Source: Narthecium ossifragum (Eukaryota > Streptophyta > Magnoliopsida > Dioscoreales > Nartheciaceae). From it: a stretch of 64,000 nt of DNA. The notes beneath the pieces are model-generated. The model saw only the letters and a program-made list of their open reading frames with translations, had not been told where the DNA came from and made no database searches. The DNA is taken from assembly GCA_963920575.1 (NCBI GenBank), contig OY986970.1, positions 24,819,869 to 24,883,868 of the forward strand, in the 5' to 3' direction. This document shows, piece by piece, positions 1 to 9,967 of this stretch. A program made the position numbers and the translations under genes. Each line of letters opens with the position of its first letter. The first letter of the stretch is position 1.

Positions 1-214
1 CTCTCATATCACTAGTAAACTACTTTATAAACTATAAAGTCCTTTCTCATCACAGGATTCCCTTGAGTTATTTGAAATTCTCTGTTTTCTCTCTGCATGG
101 CTTTTTATCTTTATATATAAAAAGTATTTTGCTGATGGTTAAAAGTTCTTATATATATATATATATGTTAGCATCATGTGAACTGTGAAATTAGAATATG
201 GGCAAAGTTTTTAC

Positions 215-933
215 CTGAAATACAATATTTGGCTGGCAATAAGGACCTGAGAATGAGATTGGCCCTACGAGAAACTGAGACCCTGAAGGAACTAAGACTG
301 TTGATGCCTCCACCTTACAAGCTGCAGCCCATGCAGCCTCAAATGCCTGCATTGCATGTAAATTATTTGTCATTAACACGTATGAAAAGCATGTTTTACC
401 ACCAAAATAATGCATAGCGCTATGTGTAGCATAGTTTCATGATTAATTCTCAAAACAGAAAAAATTGGACTAATAATCTAGTAAAAGTTGAAAATAATTC
501 TCTAAAAACGGCCAACAACTAAATTAACTGACATTAACTACCAGCATTGTCTACAGAAGAATTGCGGAGATTGAAGTAGTTTTGTAGGATAAGGAATCAA
601 GAAAAAGCCAGTCACCTTAGTGTCGTCGGTGGCACCGTCGCCTTTCGCTCCGAAATCACATACATCGTACACCACAGCATGCGGAGCCGGTGGATAAGCT
701 TTTCCGGGGACTGGACTTGGGCTCGGTGATGGACTGGACTTGCCACCGTGATGCCGGTCACCACCACCACCATTCTTCCCTTTTGCTTTCTTTTTGGCCA
801 AGGAGGACATGGGAGCCTTCTTTCCCTTCCAATGCTTCCCCTTCCTAGCATTGCATGTATCCATGGTGGAGCACATTATAAAGAAGACAAGGAGAAGCAC
901 CACCAAAAGGCCTTTCAGCCTAAACCCACTCAT
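215..933 (-). CDS. Polygalacturonase-like (GH28) protein, exons 1-2; gene continues beyond the left edge
   Basis: Exon 1 is complement(616..933) and exon 2 is complement(215..346), joined in phase 0. The donor is AAG|GTGAC at 616/615, the acceptor is GCAG at 350-347, and the second donor is CAG|GTAAAA after 215. Residues 1 to about 29 form a signal peptide (a run of L/V/F ending near DTCNA), so the product should enter the secretory pathway and reach the cell wall. Then come a basic KGKHWKGKK stretch, a Gly/His patch and an SPSPSPSP linker. The start of the GH28 beta-helix follows (YDVCDFGAKGDGATDDT, then AFEAAWAAACK and LVPSGSQFLVGPISFSGP). The catalytic Asp residues lie in later exons outside the window. 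The family hydrolyses pectic polygalacturonan; the basic/Pro-rich prefix resembles the At1g48100-type clade. Bases 1-214 are intron 2. Confidence 0.9.
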
Positions 934-967
934 CTCTCTTGTGTTTGCCAGTATAGAGATGTGTGAC

Positions 968-971
<4 letters not shown>

Positions 972-1026
<55 letters not shown>
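972..1026. repeat. (GA)n/(CT)n microsatellite in the polygalacturonase 5' UTR
   Basis: This is an uninterrupted dinucleotide run of about 55 bases. On the gene's strand it reads (CT)n and ends about 40 bases before the ATG. CT tracts are common in plant 5' leaders, and its length is likely to vary between individuals. Confidence 0.9.
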
Positions 1027-1029
<3 letters not shown>

Positions 1030-1057
1030 TGAGTTGCTAGGAAAGGAGGGAAGGCTT

Positions 1058-1067
1058 GTTTAAATAG
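1058..1067 (-). promoter_or_regulatory. TATA-like box of the polygalacturonase gene
   Basis: Read on the minus strand the sequence is CTATTTAAAC. It lies 125 bases upstream of the start codon at 933 and just upstream of the (CT)n tract. This would place transcription start near 1030, with the microsatellite inside the 5' UTR. The position is inferred. Confidence 0.5.
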
Positions 1068-3480
1068 CCACAAAGCATGCACTCTCTCTCTTTCACACCA
1101 CACAAGACACACTACTCACTCACCCTACACACGTACCAACTTTACAAAGGAAAATTAAATACACCATTCCTTTCTTTCACTCACTATCATCTCATTCTTT
1201 ATGCAAACTTTTTCATCTCTTTTTGTGACTACTGGTTAGGATCATCTATCCCTTTCGATCTGTGTTCATCAGAGTTCTTACAGTACCATCTATAAAAATT
1301 GTGTTCCTTACTAAATCAAAGATGTTGCTAAAAGAACTTACTTGTTTTCGCTCTTTTCGAGAGAGATTAATCACTGGATGCTATAAGTTTTGTTGGGAAT
1401 TTCAAGAGTGGTAATCCATCTATGATGTATTACTAAAATCGAATACACTCTGTTCTAGTGTTTTTTGTGGGAATTATTTCATGCAAGAGCTAGAGAGAGA
1501 GAGAGAGAGAGAGACACGTGAGTGAAGGGGAGAGAGAGAGGCACTGATTAGAACAGCTCTCTTCTTGGTCACATGCATTGGTCACGGGTGGGCGATTCGT
1601 ACTTTTGTCCACTCTCACTACCAAATGGCTTATATGACACATAAGATCGAGAGATAGAGAGGGGCTCTCAAAGCCTGTTCTTCGTATGTCCTCTCATCTA
1701 GTGGTCCTATGATCACAAAAAGAAGTGGTTGGTGGAGCTTTCTTGGGAATTATTATAGGTTTAGATGTTTGTAGATGTTGGAATTGATAATGAGAAAGAA
1801 ATCTAAGGTTTAAAGTAGGTTTTTTTTTTCGTCCACATGCCTTCTCAAATAACGGCATTTGTTTGAGCATGTTGTTAGCTGATCAAACTCGTCATGAGCA
1901 ACTTTAAGAGAAATTTAGATAGAAAAGAATTGTGAAGATAAACAGATAATTTAAGCCTTGGGGATGTATTGAGACAAGTACCGCTATTTCGAATGGAAAA
2001 AAAGATTTGTATACTTTCAGCCATGTACACTGCACATGGCTTACGTGGTCATATATTATTGGCTTACGTGATGGGGAACAGCGGATGTGAGTGGATCTGA
2101 AACGTTAAAAGTGGTCATGTACGATGCACATGTCACGTAGAAATGTACCCCAATCACTTCTCTTTGGAATGGGGAAAAACCCCCATTCCAAAGAACCCCC
2201 CTAAGAAGTGTAAAATTAAGAAGCATGGGGAAGGTCTTCTTTTAATACTTTGGCAATTAAAGGGGAGGAAAATAGAAAAGTTTAGATTTAAAATCCTATT
2301 TGCCACCATGAAATAGATAAGTTTGGATGTTTGATTTGCTTGCAAGGATTGTACTAGGAGATGCCTTAGGATGGCTTGATTCGGGATTGAAACATCAGGG
2401 AGGGCGTGTTTGATTGCACGTTTGACCATGAAAATTGAAATGAAAATAGAAACAACAATTCTCATTTCTATGATTTGATGACTTTTTAAGGACGAAAACT
2501 AGAATGAGTTTTTCCAGCAGGGTGGGAATATGGACCTCATCTCCTAGAGAGGAATCCTCCTTCATTTCCGTCAAAAATGTTCAATATTTAACTTGATTAA
2601 TAAAATAATCCTTCTCTTTTATCACAACATGAATTCTGTGATAATACCAATTTGAGCAGCACTTAAATATAAGGATGGGATATTTTGGTAATCATATATT
2701 CATTCTCATTCTCATTGTCACCATATTCTTTTTTCTGGCATGCTAAAAGGTCATTATCTTTCCTATTCTCTCTCTCTCTCTCTCTCTCTCTTTCTTCTTC
2801 TTTTTTCTTTTTGGTATACCAGAGATCCACGAGGGCATTCTGATTTCCCTTCCTCATTCTCATTCTCAATATACCTATCCAATCATCCTAATAAAATCCC
2901 AATAAAAATGCACCCATGCATTAGGCCATTATATACCAACATCCTTTTACTTTTTATCTTTGACATATATGGTACATCAATAAAGAAGTTCATATGCCGC
3001 AGTGTACTGTGGAGATCATCAAACTGTATGTCATATAACTGTCAGAATTAAAGAGGTTCTAAAATGGCCGCAACTCGCTCTCTTGCTCAGAGCTCATGAT
3101 CATTGCACATAAGATAACCCCACAAGGTCTGCAAAAGCTTTTGCCATTAATCCTTTGTTTGTACAAAGACCCACAACAAGCAGAGCAGTGAACCCAGTGG
3201 CAAAGTGGGCATCATGCAGGCTAGCTACCATAATAATTCTTGGAAATAGCCTCATGCATGTGTTCGTGGGAACTACTGTTCCGCAGTTGCTGAACTACTG
3301 TTCCGCAGTTGCTTTGTTTCTTGTTCTTTTATGACACCTTTGCATGTCCACCCTCTTCTCTCTCTCTCATGCACACACACACTATATATATATGATTTAG
3401 TTTCGATCGATATACACAGGCACACATTGGAAGCTAACAGAGCACCTCTATTTTCTAATGTTATTTTGGTAGACTATAAC
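1068..3480. other. Intergenic stretch, no gene seen
   Basis: No coding region is supported here. It holds short GA runs (about 1492-1514), a perfect 14-bp hairpin at 2161-2174/2181-2194 (TCTTTGGAATGGGG and its complement, 6-base loop), a CT run near 2768-2791 and a 22-bp tandem duplication (AACTACTGTTCCGCAGTTGC) at 3271-3313. The first kilobase is the upstream region of the polygalacturonase gene. Confidence 0.6.
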
Positions 3481-3900
3481 ATAAGGGTTTTTTTGTAAAT
3501 CGCCACCTACATTTTAACAATATTGTAGACAACTACCTCCATTATTATTTATTACAGAAAACTATTTCGCTTATCAATTAAGCTTGCAAAAATCTACATG
3601 GGTAACCACCGTCATCTTCCATCAGTTTTGTAGGTTATTTGATGATATTGTCCCTCCATTTAATATTGTCACCTGAATACAATATGTATGGTAAGGGTGT
3701 TTTAGTCATTTACATGTCAGGTAAGGTTGACTTAACCATGGTCAGAAGGTAAAAGGTAACATCTATTTGGTGACGGAAGTTGACGGCAGATGATTTTTTG
3801 CGAGTTTTATCATTAATAGAGGTAGTTTTTTTTTTGTGATAAATATAAGAGAGGAAGTTTTCTACAATATTGTTAAAATGTAGGTGACGATGATCGTTCA
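3481..3900. mobile_element. Fold-back MITE-like element
   Basis: The segment folds on itself. CACCTACATTTTAACAATAT at about 3504 reappears inverted at about 3866-3885, and the arms stay similar inward for over 150 bases, through the TTGCAAAAATCTAC region and its inverted counterpart. There is no coding capacity. A target duplication is not clear, so the superfamily is not assigned. Confidence 0.65.
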
Positions 3901-5005
3901 AATTAATTAACAAGATATCATAGCAGATGTCGAGAGCATGTACAAATATTTTGTAGGTGCTTGTAATTTTGAATTCAACAACTTCAACTTTTTTTTTTCG
4001 AAGGGGGGAAAAAGAATAAGAAGAAACTCTTCAAGAAGACGATAAAAAATGGATGGTTCCAACTAACTCACCTGACATGGTCCACGAATCTTGCAGGAAT
4101 TCAGGTAGCTTGGATTAATTGTGTCAACTTGCGATCTCTCTATGTATTCTAGTGCCAGCATTATTATTAATTTATGTAGCAATAATGACACATGAGCTGA
4201 GCTAGCCAGCCAGACATCATCTGCTGTGTTATTTGTCCTAACTTATATATGTGCATTGAGAGGCTATGCTGCAGCCTGCCTTCTCAGCCACTTGACTTCC
4301 TCTGGCTGCGGAATTTAGGTTTTTTTTTAATTAGTTAGAGCCTTTATTTTACTAGTATGAGACTGTCCTTTATTTTACTACTAGTGTTGAACCGTACGCC
4401 GCCAAACCAAGCCCAAGGCCAACAAACCACCAACCTGAACCCATGGGTTGGTAGGTAGGTGATTGAGATTGAAATGCCTCTTTACCTTCTTCTTTTTTAT
4501 TATTATTTTTTTCTTCTCGTGAAGGATTGAGCCCGAAAAGATCACTATGTCGTTCATTTTTATGATTTTCTTAAATTGGTGTTAATGTTGAATCACCAAT
4601 TGTCCCAAAAGCATAAACCGATGACAAATGATGAGCTGAATCATTGGAATTATACTATACCAGCTATATATATATATATATAATGCTAAGAAAAATTCGA
4701 ACTCATTCTAGGGAATTTATTTTGAAAGCTTTGCTAGAAATGTGCATGGAACACAGTTGAAAGTTGTGAGGTTTTGGCACTGAAAAGTTTGTGAGGAGTT
4801 TTGGTGAGACTGACCCCCACAAATGCACATGATATGGTCTTTCTTCATGCATGGGAAGGTGGGCCGGAGGACGACGACGACCCTCTCAGGCAGCCCTCCG
4901 TCTTGTTCTGCTATTGTTCTCGTGACCCTTAGCTAGCTTTGTGGCCCTCGTGAACTCCATACATAGAATAATTAGGGTTAGTTAGCTAGGGTTGAGATAT
5001 ATATA
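3901..5005. other. Intergenic stretch, no gene seen
   Basis: AT-rich sequence with a short (TA)n near 4664-4682. No open frame resembles a known protein and no clear element termini are visible. Confidence 0.5.
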
Positions 5006-5210
5006 TCTACTAGTGGGGTCCCTGCCACTTGATAGGGTAACCACCATCTTCCCTCATAACTCCCCACTAACCCCTCCTAACTCCCCCCTCCCTCACTATT
5101 ACCCCTCCACATCAGCAGCCACATAGGATATATTTGCCACGTAAGACGCCAGCTAGGACAAACAAAAAAATGCACTTCTTAACCATCATGTTATATAAGG
5201 ATGATATATA
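5006..5210 (+). mobile_element. Short Helitron-like repeat, family with TCTACTAGTGG start
   Basis: It begins TCTACTAGTGGGGTCC and contains a GGGTAACCACC motif followed by a C-rich CTAACCCC stretch. It ends near ATAAGGATGATATATAT. Related copies start at 5211 and 51719 and, in reverse, end near 60232. Plant Helitrons typically begin TCTnTACTA, which this matches. The 3' end is not certain. Confidence 0.4.
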
Positions 5211-5330
5211 TCCTAGTGGTGACCCAGGTAGTAGGGTAACTACCAACCTCATCTCAATAACCACCCAATAAAGCTAGTTAAGGGTCCACATGCTGGTTCT
5301 CTATACAAGTGATAGAGAACCAGTTTGCTA
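5211..5330 (+). repeat. Truncated copy of the CTAGTGG repeat family, with a hairpin
   Basis: TCCTAGTGGTGACCC followed by AGGGTAACTACCAACCTC repeats the start of the 5006 copy in the same orientation. The copy appears cut off after about 80 bases. Immediately after it, CTGGTTCTCTA and TAGAGAACCAG form an 11-bp hairpin (about 5293-5323). Confidence 0.4.
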
Positions 5331-5338
5331 CTGATAAT

Positions 5339-5417
<79 letters not shown>
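5339..5417. repeat. (TA)n then (GA)n compound microsatellite
   Basis: About 40 bases of TA repeat run directly into about 38 bases of GA repeat. The tract forms the left junction of the MITE that follows. Confidence 0.9.
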
Positions 5418-5419
<2 letters not shown>

Positions 5420-5423
5420 GAGA

Positions 5424-5552
5424 GAGGGGAATTATCTAGAGCAAACCAGTTCTCTAAGTCTTGTAGGGAGAACTGGTTTGTGGACCATCCGATGGGAAAC
5501 CAGTTCTCTCTACCCAGACTTAGAGAACTGGTTTGCTCTAGATAATTCTTCT
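5424..5552. mobile_element. Small MITE inserted in a TA microsatellite
   Basis: The termini are near-perfect inverted repeats of about 35 bases. The left end reads GAATTATCTAGAGCAAACCA then GTTCTCTAAGTCT, and the right end is its reverse complement. The interior repeats AACTGGTTT and contains CATCCGATGGGA. TA repeats flank both sides. A larger element at 7043 shares the terminal layout and the CCGATGGGA motif. Confidence 0.7.
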
Positions 5553-6039
5553 ATATATATATATCATATTGTCTTCCTAAGAGTAGGGTTCGTTTCAAAA
5601 ATACCCTTTTGTCTGATTAAGATCAAGATATTTGCAACCTTGCATAGCATTTTTTATTTCCGAAGCGATTTAAGATATCTCATGGTTGTAGATTGAATTT
5701 TAATCATAATTTAGTTAAGTGGATATATAGAAGGGCATTTCTAAATCACCCCTATATTTTTAGGGGAATTAAATATGAAAGTGTCAGATGTAAAATGTAA
5801 GGTGAAATGTGATATTTAATTAGCATGTTTTGATGGTAACACATGAAATTAATTCTAAACTTTATATTACGTGGTAATCCAAACAGCCCGGAAAGCAAGA
5901 TGGATTGCCCCCATATTTTATGTGTGAAAAATAGAGCTTAATGATAGCTGTTTGTCCTAACCCTTTGGATTCTACTATAGTAAGTTGATTCTACGCTGAC
6001 TGTCCAAACCCAACTCCCAATATGTATTCAACTATATAA
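5553..6039. other. Intergenic stretch, nothing recognised
   Basis: AT-rich sequence without a convincing open frame or paired termini. Confidence 0.5.
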
Positions 6040-6551
6040 TATAGAATAATTTGCATATTAGTGGTACTCCTTGTTGCATTTTACAACATGGTGCCACTAA
6101 TGCTGTTCATTGCACATAAATGACACTATTTCAAATCCGGATCAAATTACCCCTCACCTTAGCTGACTCTGTCCTGCCATCGCACTTGTTGCGCTAATTA
6201 CTCAACTTCTTGCGCAAGTTCTTTCACTTTTTGCGCAAACTAAACAACTTCTTACGCATGTTCTTCCGCTTTTTGTACCAATTAAACGACTTCTTGCGCA
6301 ACTTTATGTTTGCGTAAAAAGCGAAAGAACATGCGTAAAAAGTTATTTAGTTTGCGCAAAAAAGCGAAAGAACTTGCGCAAGAAGTTGATTAATTATTGC
6401 AACAAGTGCTATGGCAGAACTGATTCAGCCAAGGTAAAAGGTAATTTGGTCCGAATCTGAAATAGTGTCATTTATGTGCAATGAACAGCGTTAGTGGCAC
6501 CATGTTGCAAAATGCAACAAGGAGTATCACTAATATGCAAATTATTCTATA
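6040..6551. mobile_element. Fold-back element with about 150-bp terminal inverted repeats
   Basis: The left end TATAGAATAATTTGCATATT is repeated inverted at the right end. The arms stay matched through the TTGTTGCATTTTACAACATG and GCACATAAATGACACTATTT segments. The interior is built from repeated TTGCGCAA/AAGTTGTTTAG words that also pair. There is no open frame. The flanks are TA-rich, so the target duplication cannot be fixed. Confidence 0.75.
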
Positions 6552-7012
6552 ATATATGTTCGGCGGCGACTCAGGTTGTTGGCGAAGACCGCGACGGGGA
6601 GGCTTGGTGGGCGGATGGAAGACTCATCGTGGCGGTATCGATCGGCGAGGCGGAGATGCGTGCGGTTTTGGAGGCTCTTCGTCAGGCCGGGAACAGGGGT
6701 CATCAGCATAGATGCCTTGTCCAATCGGATTCAATATAGACCATATATGGGGGTTTTGAATGGATGCAGATGTGGTCTCCGGAACTGGAAGCTCATGTCA
6801 AGGAGATTTGAACTACTATTTTGAATTTTAAAGCAGTCTTGTTTTGTTATATTCCGAAAAGTTGTAACAGAAAGGCTAATAATGTAGTGAAAATGGCTTG
6901 AGCTAGTTGCTCAAGTTACTTTTGGTCATGGGAGGGAGGCTACGGCTCTCATGTTTAGTACGGTTGATGTAAGTAGAGTTCTTCTACTAATCTAACCTTT
7001 GGGCTCATATAA
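6552..7012 (+). pseudogene. LINE 3' remnant with RNase H (RVT_3-type) domain
   Basis: The frame around 6590-6735 encodes GEAEMRAVLEALRQAG followed by CLVQSDS, the Glu and Asp strand pattern of the plant LINE RNase H domain. After an in-frame stop at about 6738, YIPKSCNRKANNVVK recalls the domain's C-terminal segment. It ends in a GGGCTCA motif that also ends the LINE copies at 54570 and 57790. There are several stops, so it is dead. Confidence 0.6.
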
Positions 7013-7042
<30 letters not shown>

Positions 7043-7057
<15 letters not shown>

Positions 7058-7516
7058 AATTATCTAAATAGAACTAGTTCGTCGGGGGCTGGCCAGCCGC
7101 TGGGATTGTCGGGGGCGACGTTGGTTGGCGGAGATCACACCGCTAGAAGGGAGGACGAGGCGTGGCGGCGCGATGGCGAAGAAGGGAGGACAAAGCGTTG
7201 CGCCGGGGCTGGTTTGCCCGGCGGTCGAACCAGATGCCGCCGCCGCCATTGGAGGTGAAAGGTCGTGGATGCCCTAGATCGGGATCGTCGGCGGTCATGG
7301 ACGAGGCGATGGACAAGGAGAGGAAGGGAGACGAGGGTGGAGGCGTCGCGGCGGTGCGAGAGCGAAGAAGCTCGGGGGAGGGAAGGATTTCTCAGCTAAT
7401 GCCTAATAACCCATGTATACATCGTGATCGTCCGATGGGATCGGACGGTCAGGATACTGGTTCGTTTCCTAAGCCTAACGAACTAGTTCTATTCAAATAA
7501 TTTCTCTCTCTCTCTA
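7043..7516. mobile_element. TIR element in a TA microsatellite with GC-rich interior
   Basis: The left end GAGAGAAATTATCTAAATAG plus AACTAGTTCGT is mirrored by ACGAACTAGTTCTATT and AATAATTTCTCTCTCTC at the right end. (TA)n lies on both sides. The 330-base interior is strikingly GC-rich against AT-rich surroundings. It keeps a 112-codon open frame (7162-7500) that matches nothing I know. The interior could be a captured gene fragment, but this is unproven. Confidence 0.65.
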
Positions 7517-8299
7517 TATATATATATATATAATATGCTAGTTGATTTATTGTAAAAAGATTTATTATTTCAATTGGTATGTATTAAATTCAAGCCAATT
7601 ATATTCTAAACAAGCACAATGTTATAATAACAGGTATAAAGAAAGTCTCGAGCTTTGGAAAACATGCCATGCACACTATACTTTTACAGCCATAAAAATA
7701 CATAATGGGTGACACATTATAAAGCCAAAACTCAGGATTAATTTATTAGTGAGACAAACAAAGTGGGACGAAGAGAAGAGTCACGGATCATTCTAGAATT
7801 CACATCAAGGTATCTATATATATATATTTAATATATATCTATATAACTCTGCGCCCTTGTAAAGGGTGTGTACAATACTCTTATTTGTCCTTTAATTATG
7901 TCTGTTGTTGGACCTGTGATCCTTTGTTGTGAGCTACGCTGGAGGTTGGTGGCCTTCTTCAAGTTTGGAGGACAAAGTGAAGCCTATCACCCATCTTGTT
8001 CTCATTAGACTCTGGCTGACATATAGGTTGATGATTCATGGCCTCAAAGTTACTGTCCTATCTTCACGAGTTCATCTGTCTGGTCTCATGACCTCTGTGA
8101 TTTTCCATTCTCTTTGATCTGGCATTCGGATTTGATCGTATGATCTTGTCCGGTTGCCCTCACGATGAATTCAAACATGAAGTCTGCAATCTTGAGAATT
8201 TTTTAGGCAGTTTAGTCAATTATTTGATGAGTGGTCAATTTTAAGAAGTTTCGACACAGGGATTAATGCACTGTGGCTTATACATATTGACATATACTT
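7517..8299. other. Intergenic stretch, no gene seen
   Basis: AT-rich, with short TA runs near 7813-7845. No coding or terminal-repeat signal was recognised. Confidence 0.5.
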
Positions 8300-8678
8300 G
8301 ACTAGGTGGTGAGCCCGTGTCACCTGACACGGCTAACTGCCCGCCCCCACTATCTCTATTATAACTTACGCCACATCAGCCACTATCTTTTTATTTTATT
8401 TTATTTTATTATAATTTTATACCACATGTATGTCACGTGTGTATAAGTTTATGACTCAGATGATGAGTCATAAAAGTAACTACCATTGGATCCTATAAGG
8501 TAGATAAGTATATATATTTAAAACTAATCTCCTGGTTTATGATTATAAGGATGTATATTTTAAACTAATCTAGGGAAGATAATAAAAATATACAAAGTTA
8601 ATTTAGAAAAATATACATATAAATAAACTAATAGGAGGTAAACGGTTGTAACCGTTTTTGCTCCTTATAAGGTTGATT
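8300..8678 (+). mobile_element. Helitron-like non-autonomous element
   Basis: It starts ACTAGGTGGTGAGCCCGTG, with a perfect hairpin CCGTGT/ACACGG directly inside the end. It finishes with a hairpin AAACGGTT/AACCGTTT and then CTCCTTATAAGGTTGAT. The same last 17 bases close the copy at 55761-56137. No protein is encoded. The class is inferred from the terminal motif plus subterminal hairpin. Confidence 0.5.
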
Positions 8679-9827
8679 GTTCAAAAATAATTTTCAATTT
8701 TTCATGAAGCATACCTTTATTCAAGTTGGTTGGATTTCTTTTTTCTTTTCCTTTGTTTTATTAGTTGAGCATGTTATTATGGTCTAGAATAACAAATGAC
8801 CTATATACAAATCTGAACCTACATATGGACCTCTTTCGACTAATTGATAACCTGAGAATTTGACCCAAGACCTGCCCTACTCGATTGATTGTGATAAGTT
8901 GATTGCAATCTCTGAACAAGACAATGGCTTGGATTTTATAGTACAGATTAAGTACCAAACAAAGAACTGATGGGAGATAAAATGACAGCAAGAGAGATAA
9001 GAAAGCACAAAAAATCAACTTCCTGAGCTCATATTTAGCAGTGGTTCATGTCTCTTATGCATTCCTTGATCTAAAGCCATACTCGTATTTTATGTAGAAT
9101 AGCAGGCCAAATAATAGTGTTTCAAATAGTGACCACATAGACACAACGGATCAAATCCTATATGAATAGAAACGATGCTCTGTACTCTATTAGGCAAGTC
9201 CAGCCAAAACTCGATTGGAATTGATGGGGTCTTTTGTCTTGGATTAACCACCAAAAGAAGACTGTAGTAAAGTTGTCATAAAACATTGCAGTCTTATCTC
9301 ATAGTTGAGGACATCCACATTTCTCATCTGTTCTTGATAAATAATAATTTAGCTGATCGAATGCCTTCAGTGATACGTTCAAATAGCATTCCTGTCAATT
9401 ATGCAGCGGGTCACGATTGAGGTACACAACAAAGGGCTACATGTCCTTCAATCAGTAGACTCCTACCGATCTCATCATCTAATCCGATCTCATCATCTAA
9501 TCCATCGGTAAAGCTCTACCAATGGATTAGACTAATCAATCTACCGATTGAATATATCAATCATCGAATCGGTAGAACACAGTAGATGTTCTAATGATGG
9601 ATTAGAGCCAATGTGCAGCGTACATGGTACATGGCCATGTGCGTCAAATCTTTCTTATGCAGCACCTTTCCAAGCTTTACAGAAGACAAATGGGAAAATC
9701 CCTTCAACTTAACTAGGTCTATTTTCACTAGCACAAAAAACCATGGATACTGAAACCACAAGAGAAATATATATTACATGGAATGACCTAAAAGAGGTAA
9801 GGGATACTGAATTGAAAGGGCACACTC
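8679..9827. other. Intergenic region downstream of ASF1
   Basis: No gene is supported. An 18-bp tandem duplication (CGATCTCATCATCTAATC) lies at about 9468-9503. The last part is probably the ASF1 3' flank or UTR. Confidence 0.5.
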
Positions 9828-9957
9828 GATATTGCCTTTGGATTTTGGTTTTCAACTAGAAGTTATCAGAGCAGGTCTAGTTTATGCCAGCAGATATTGC
9901 CTTTGGATTTTGGTTTTCAACTAGAAGTTATCAGAGCAGGTCTAGTTTATGCCAGCA
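9828..9957. repeat. Perfect 65-bp tandem duplication in the ASF1 3' UTR
   Basis: The block starting GATATTGCCTTTGGATTTTG occurs twice head to tail with period 65 (9828-9892 and 9893-9957). The copies look identical, so the duplication is recent, or an assembly artefact. It ends 10 bases from the ASF1 stop codon. Confidence 0.9.
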
Positions 9958-9967
9958 GCAGATTACC

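Noticed and set aside
2154..2465. 103-codon minus-strand frame
   Set aside because: It resembles no known protein and is AT-rich; its end falls in a hairpin typical of repeat sequence.
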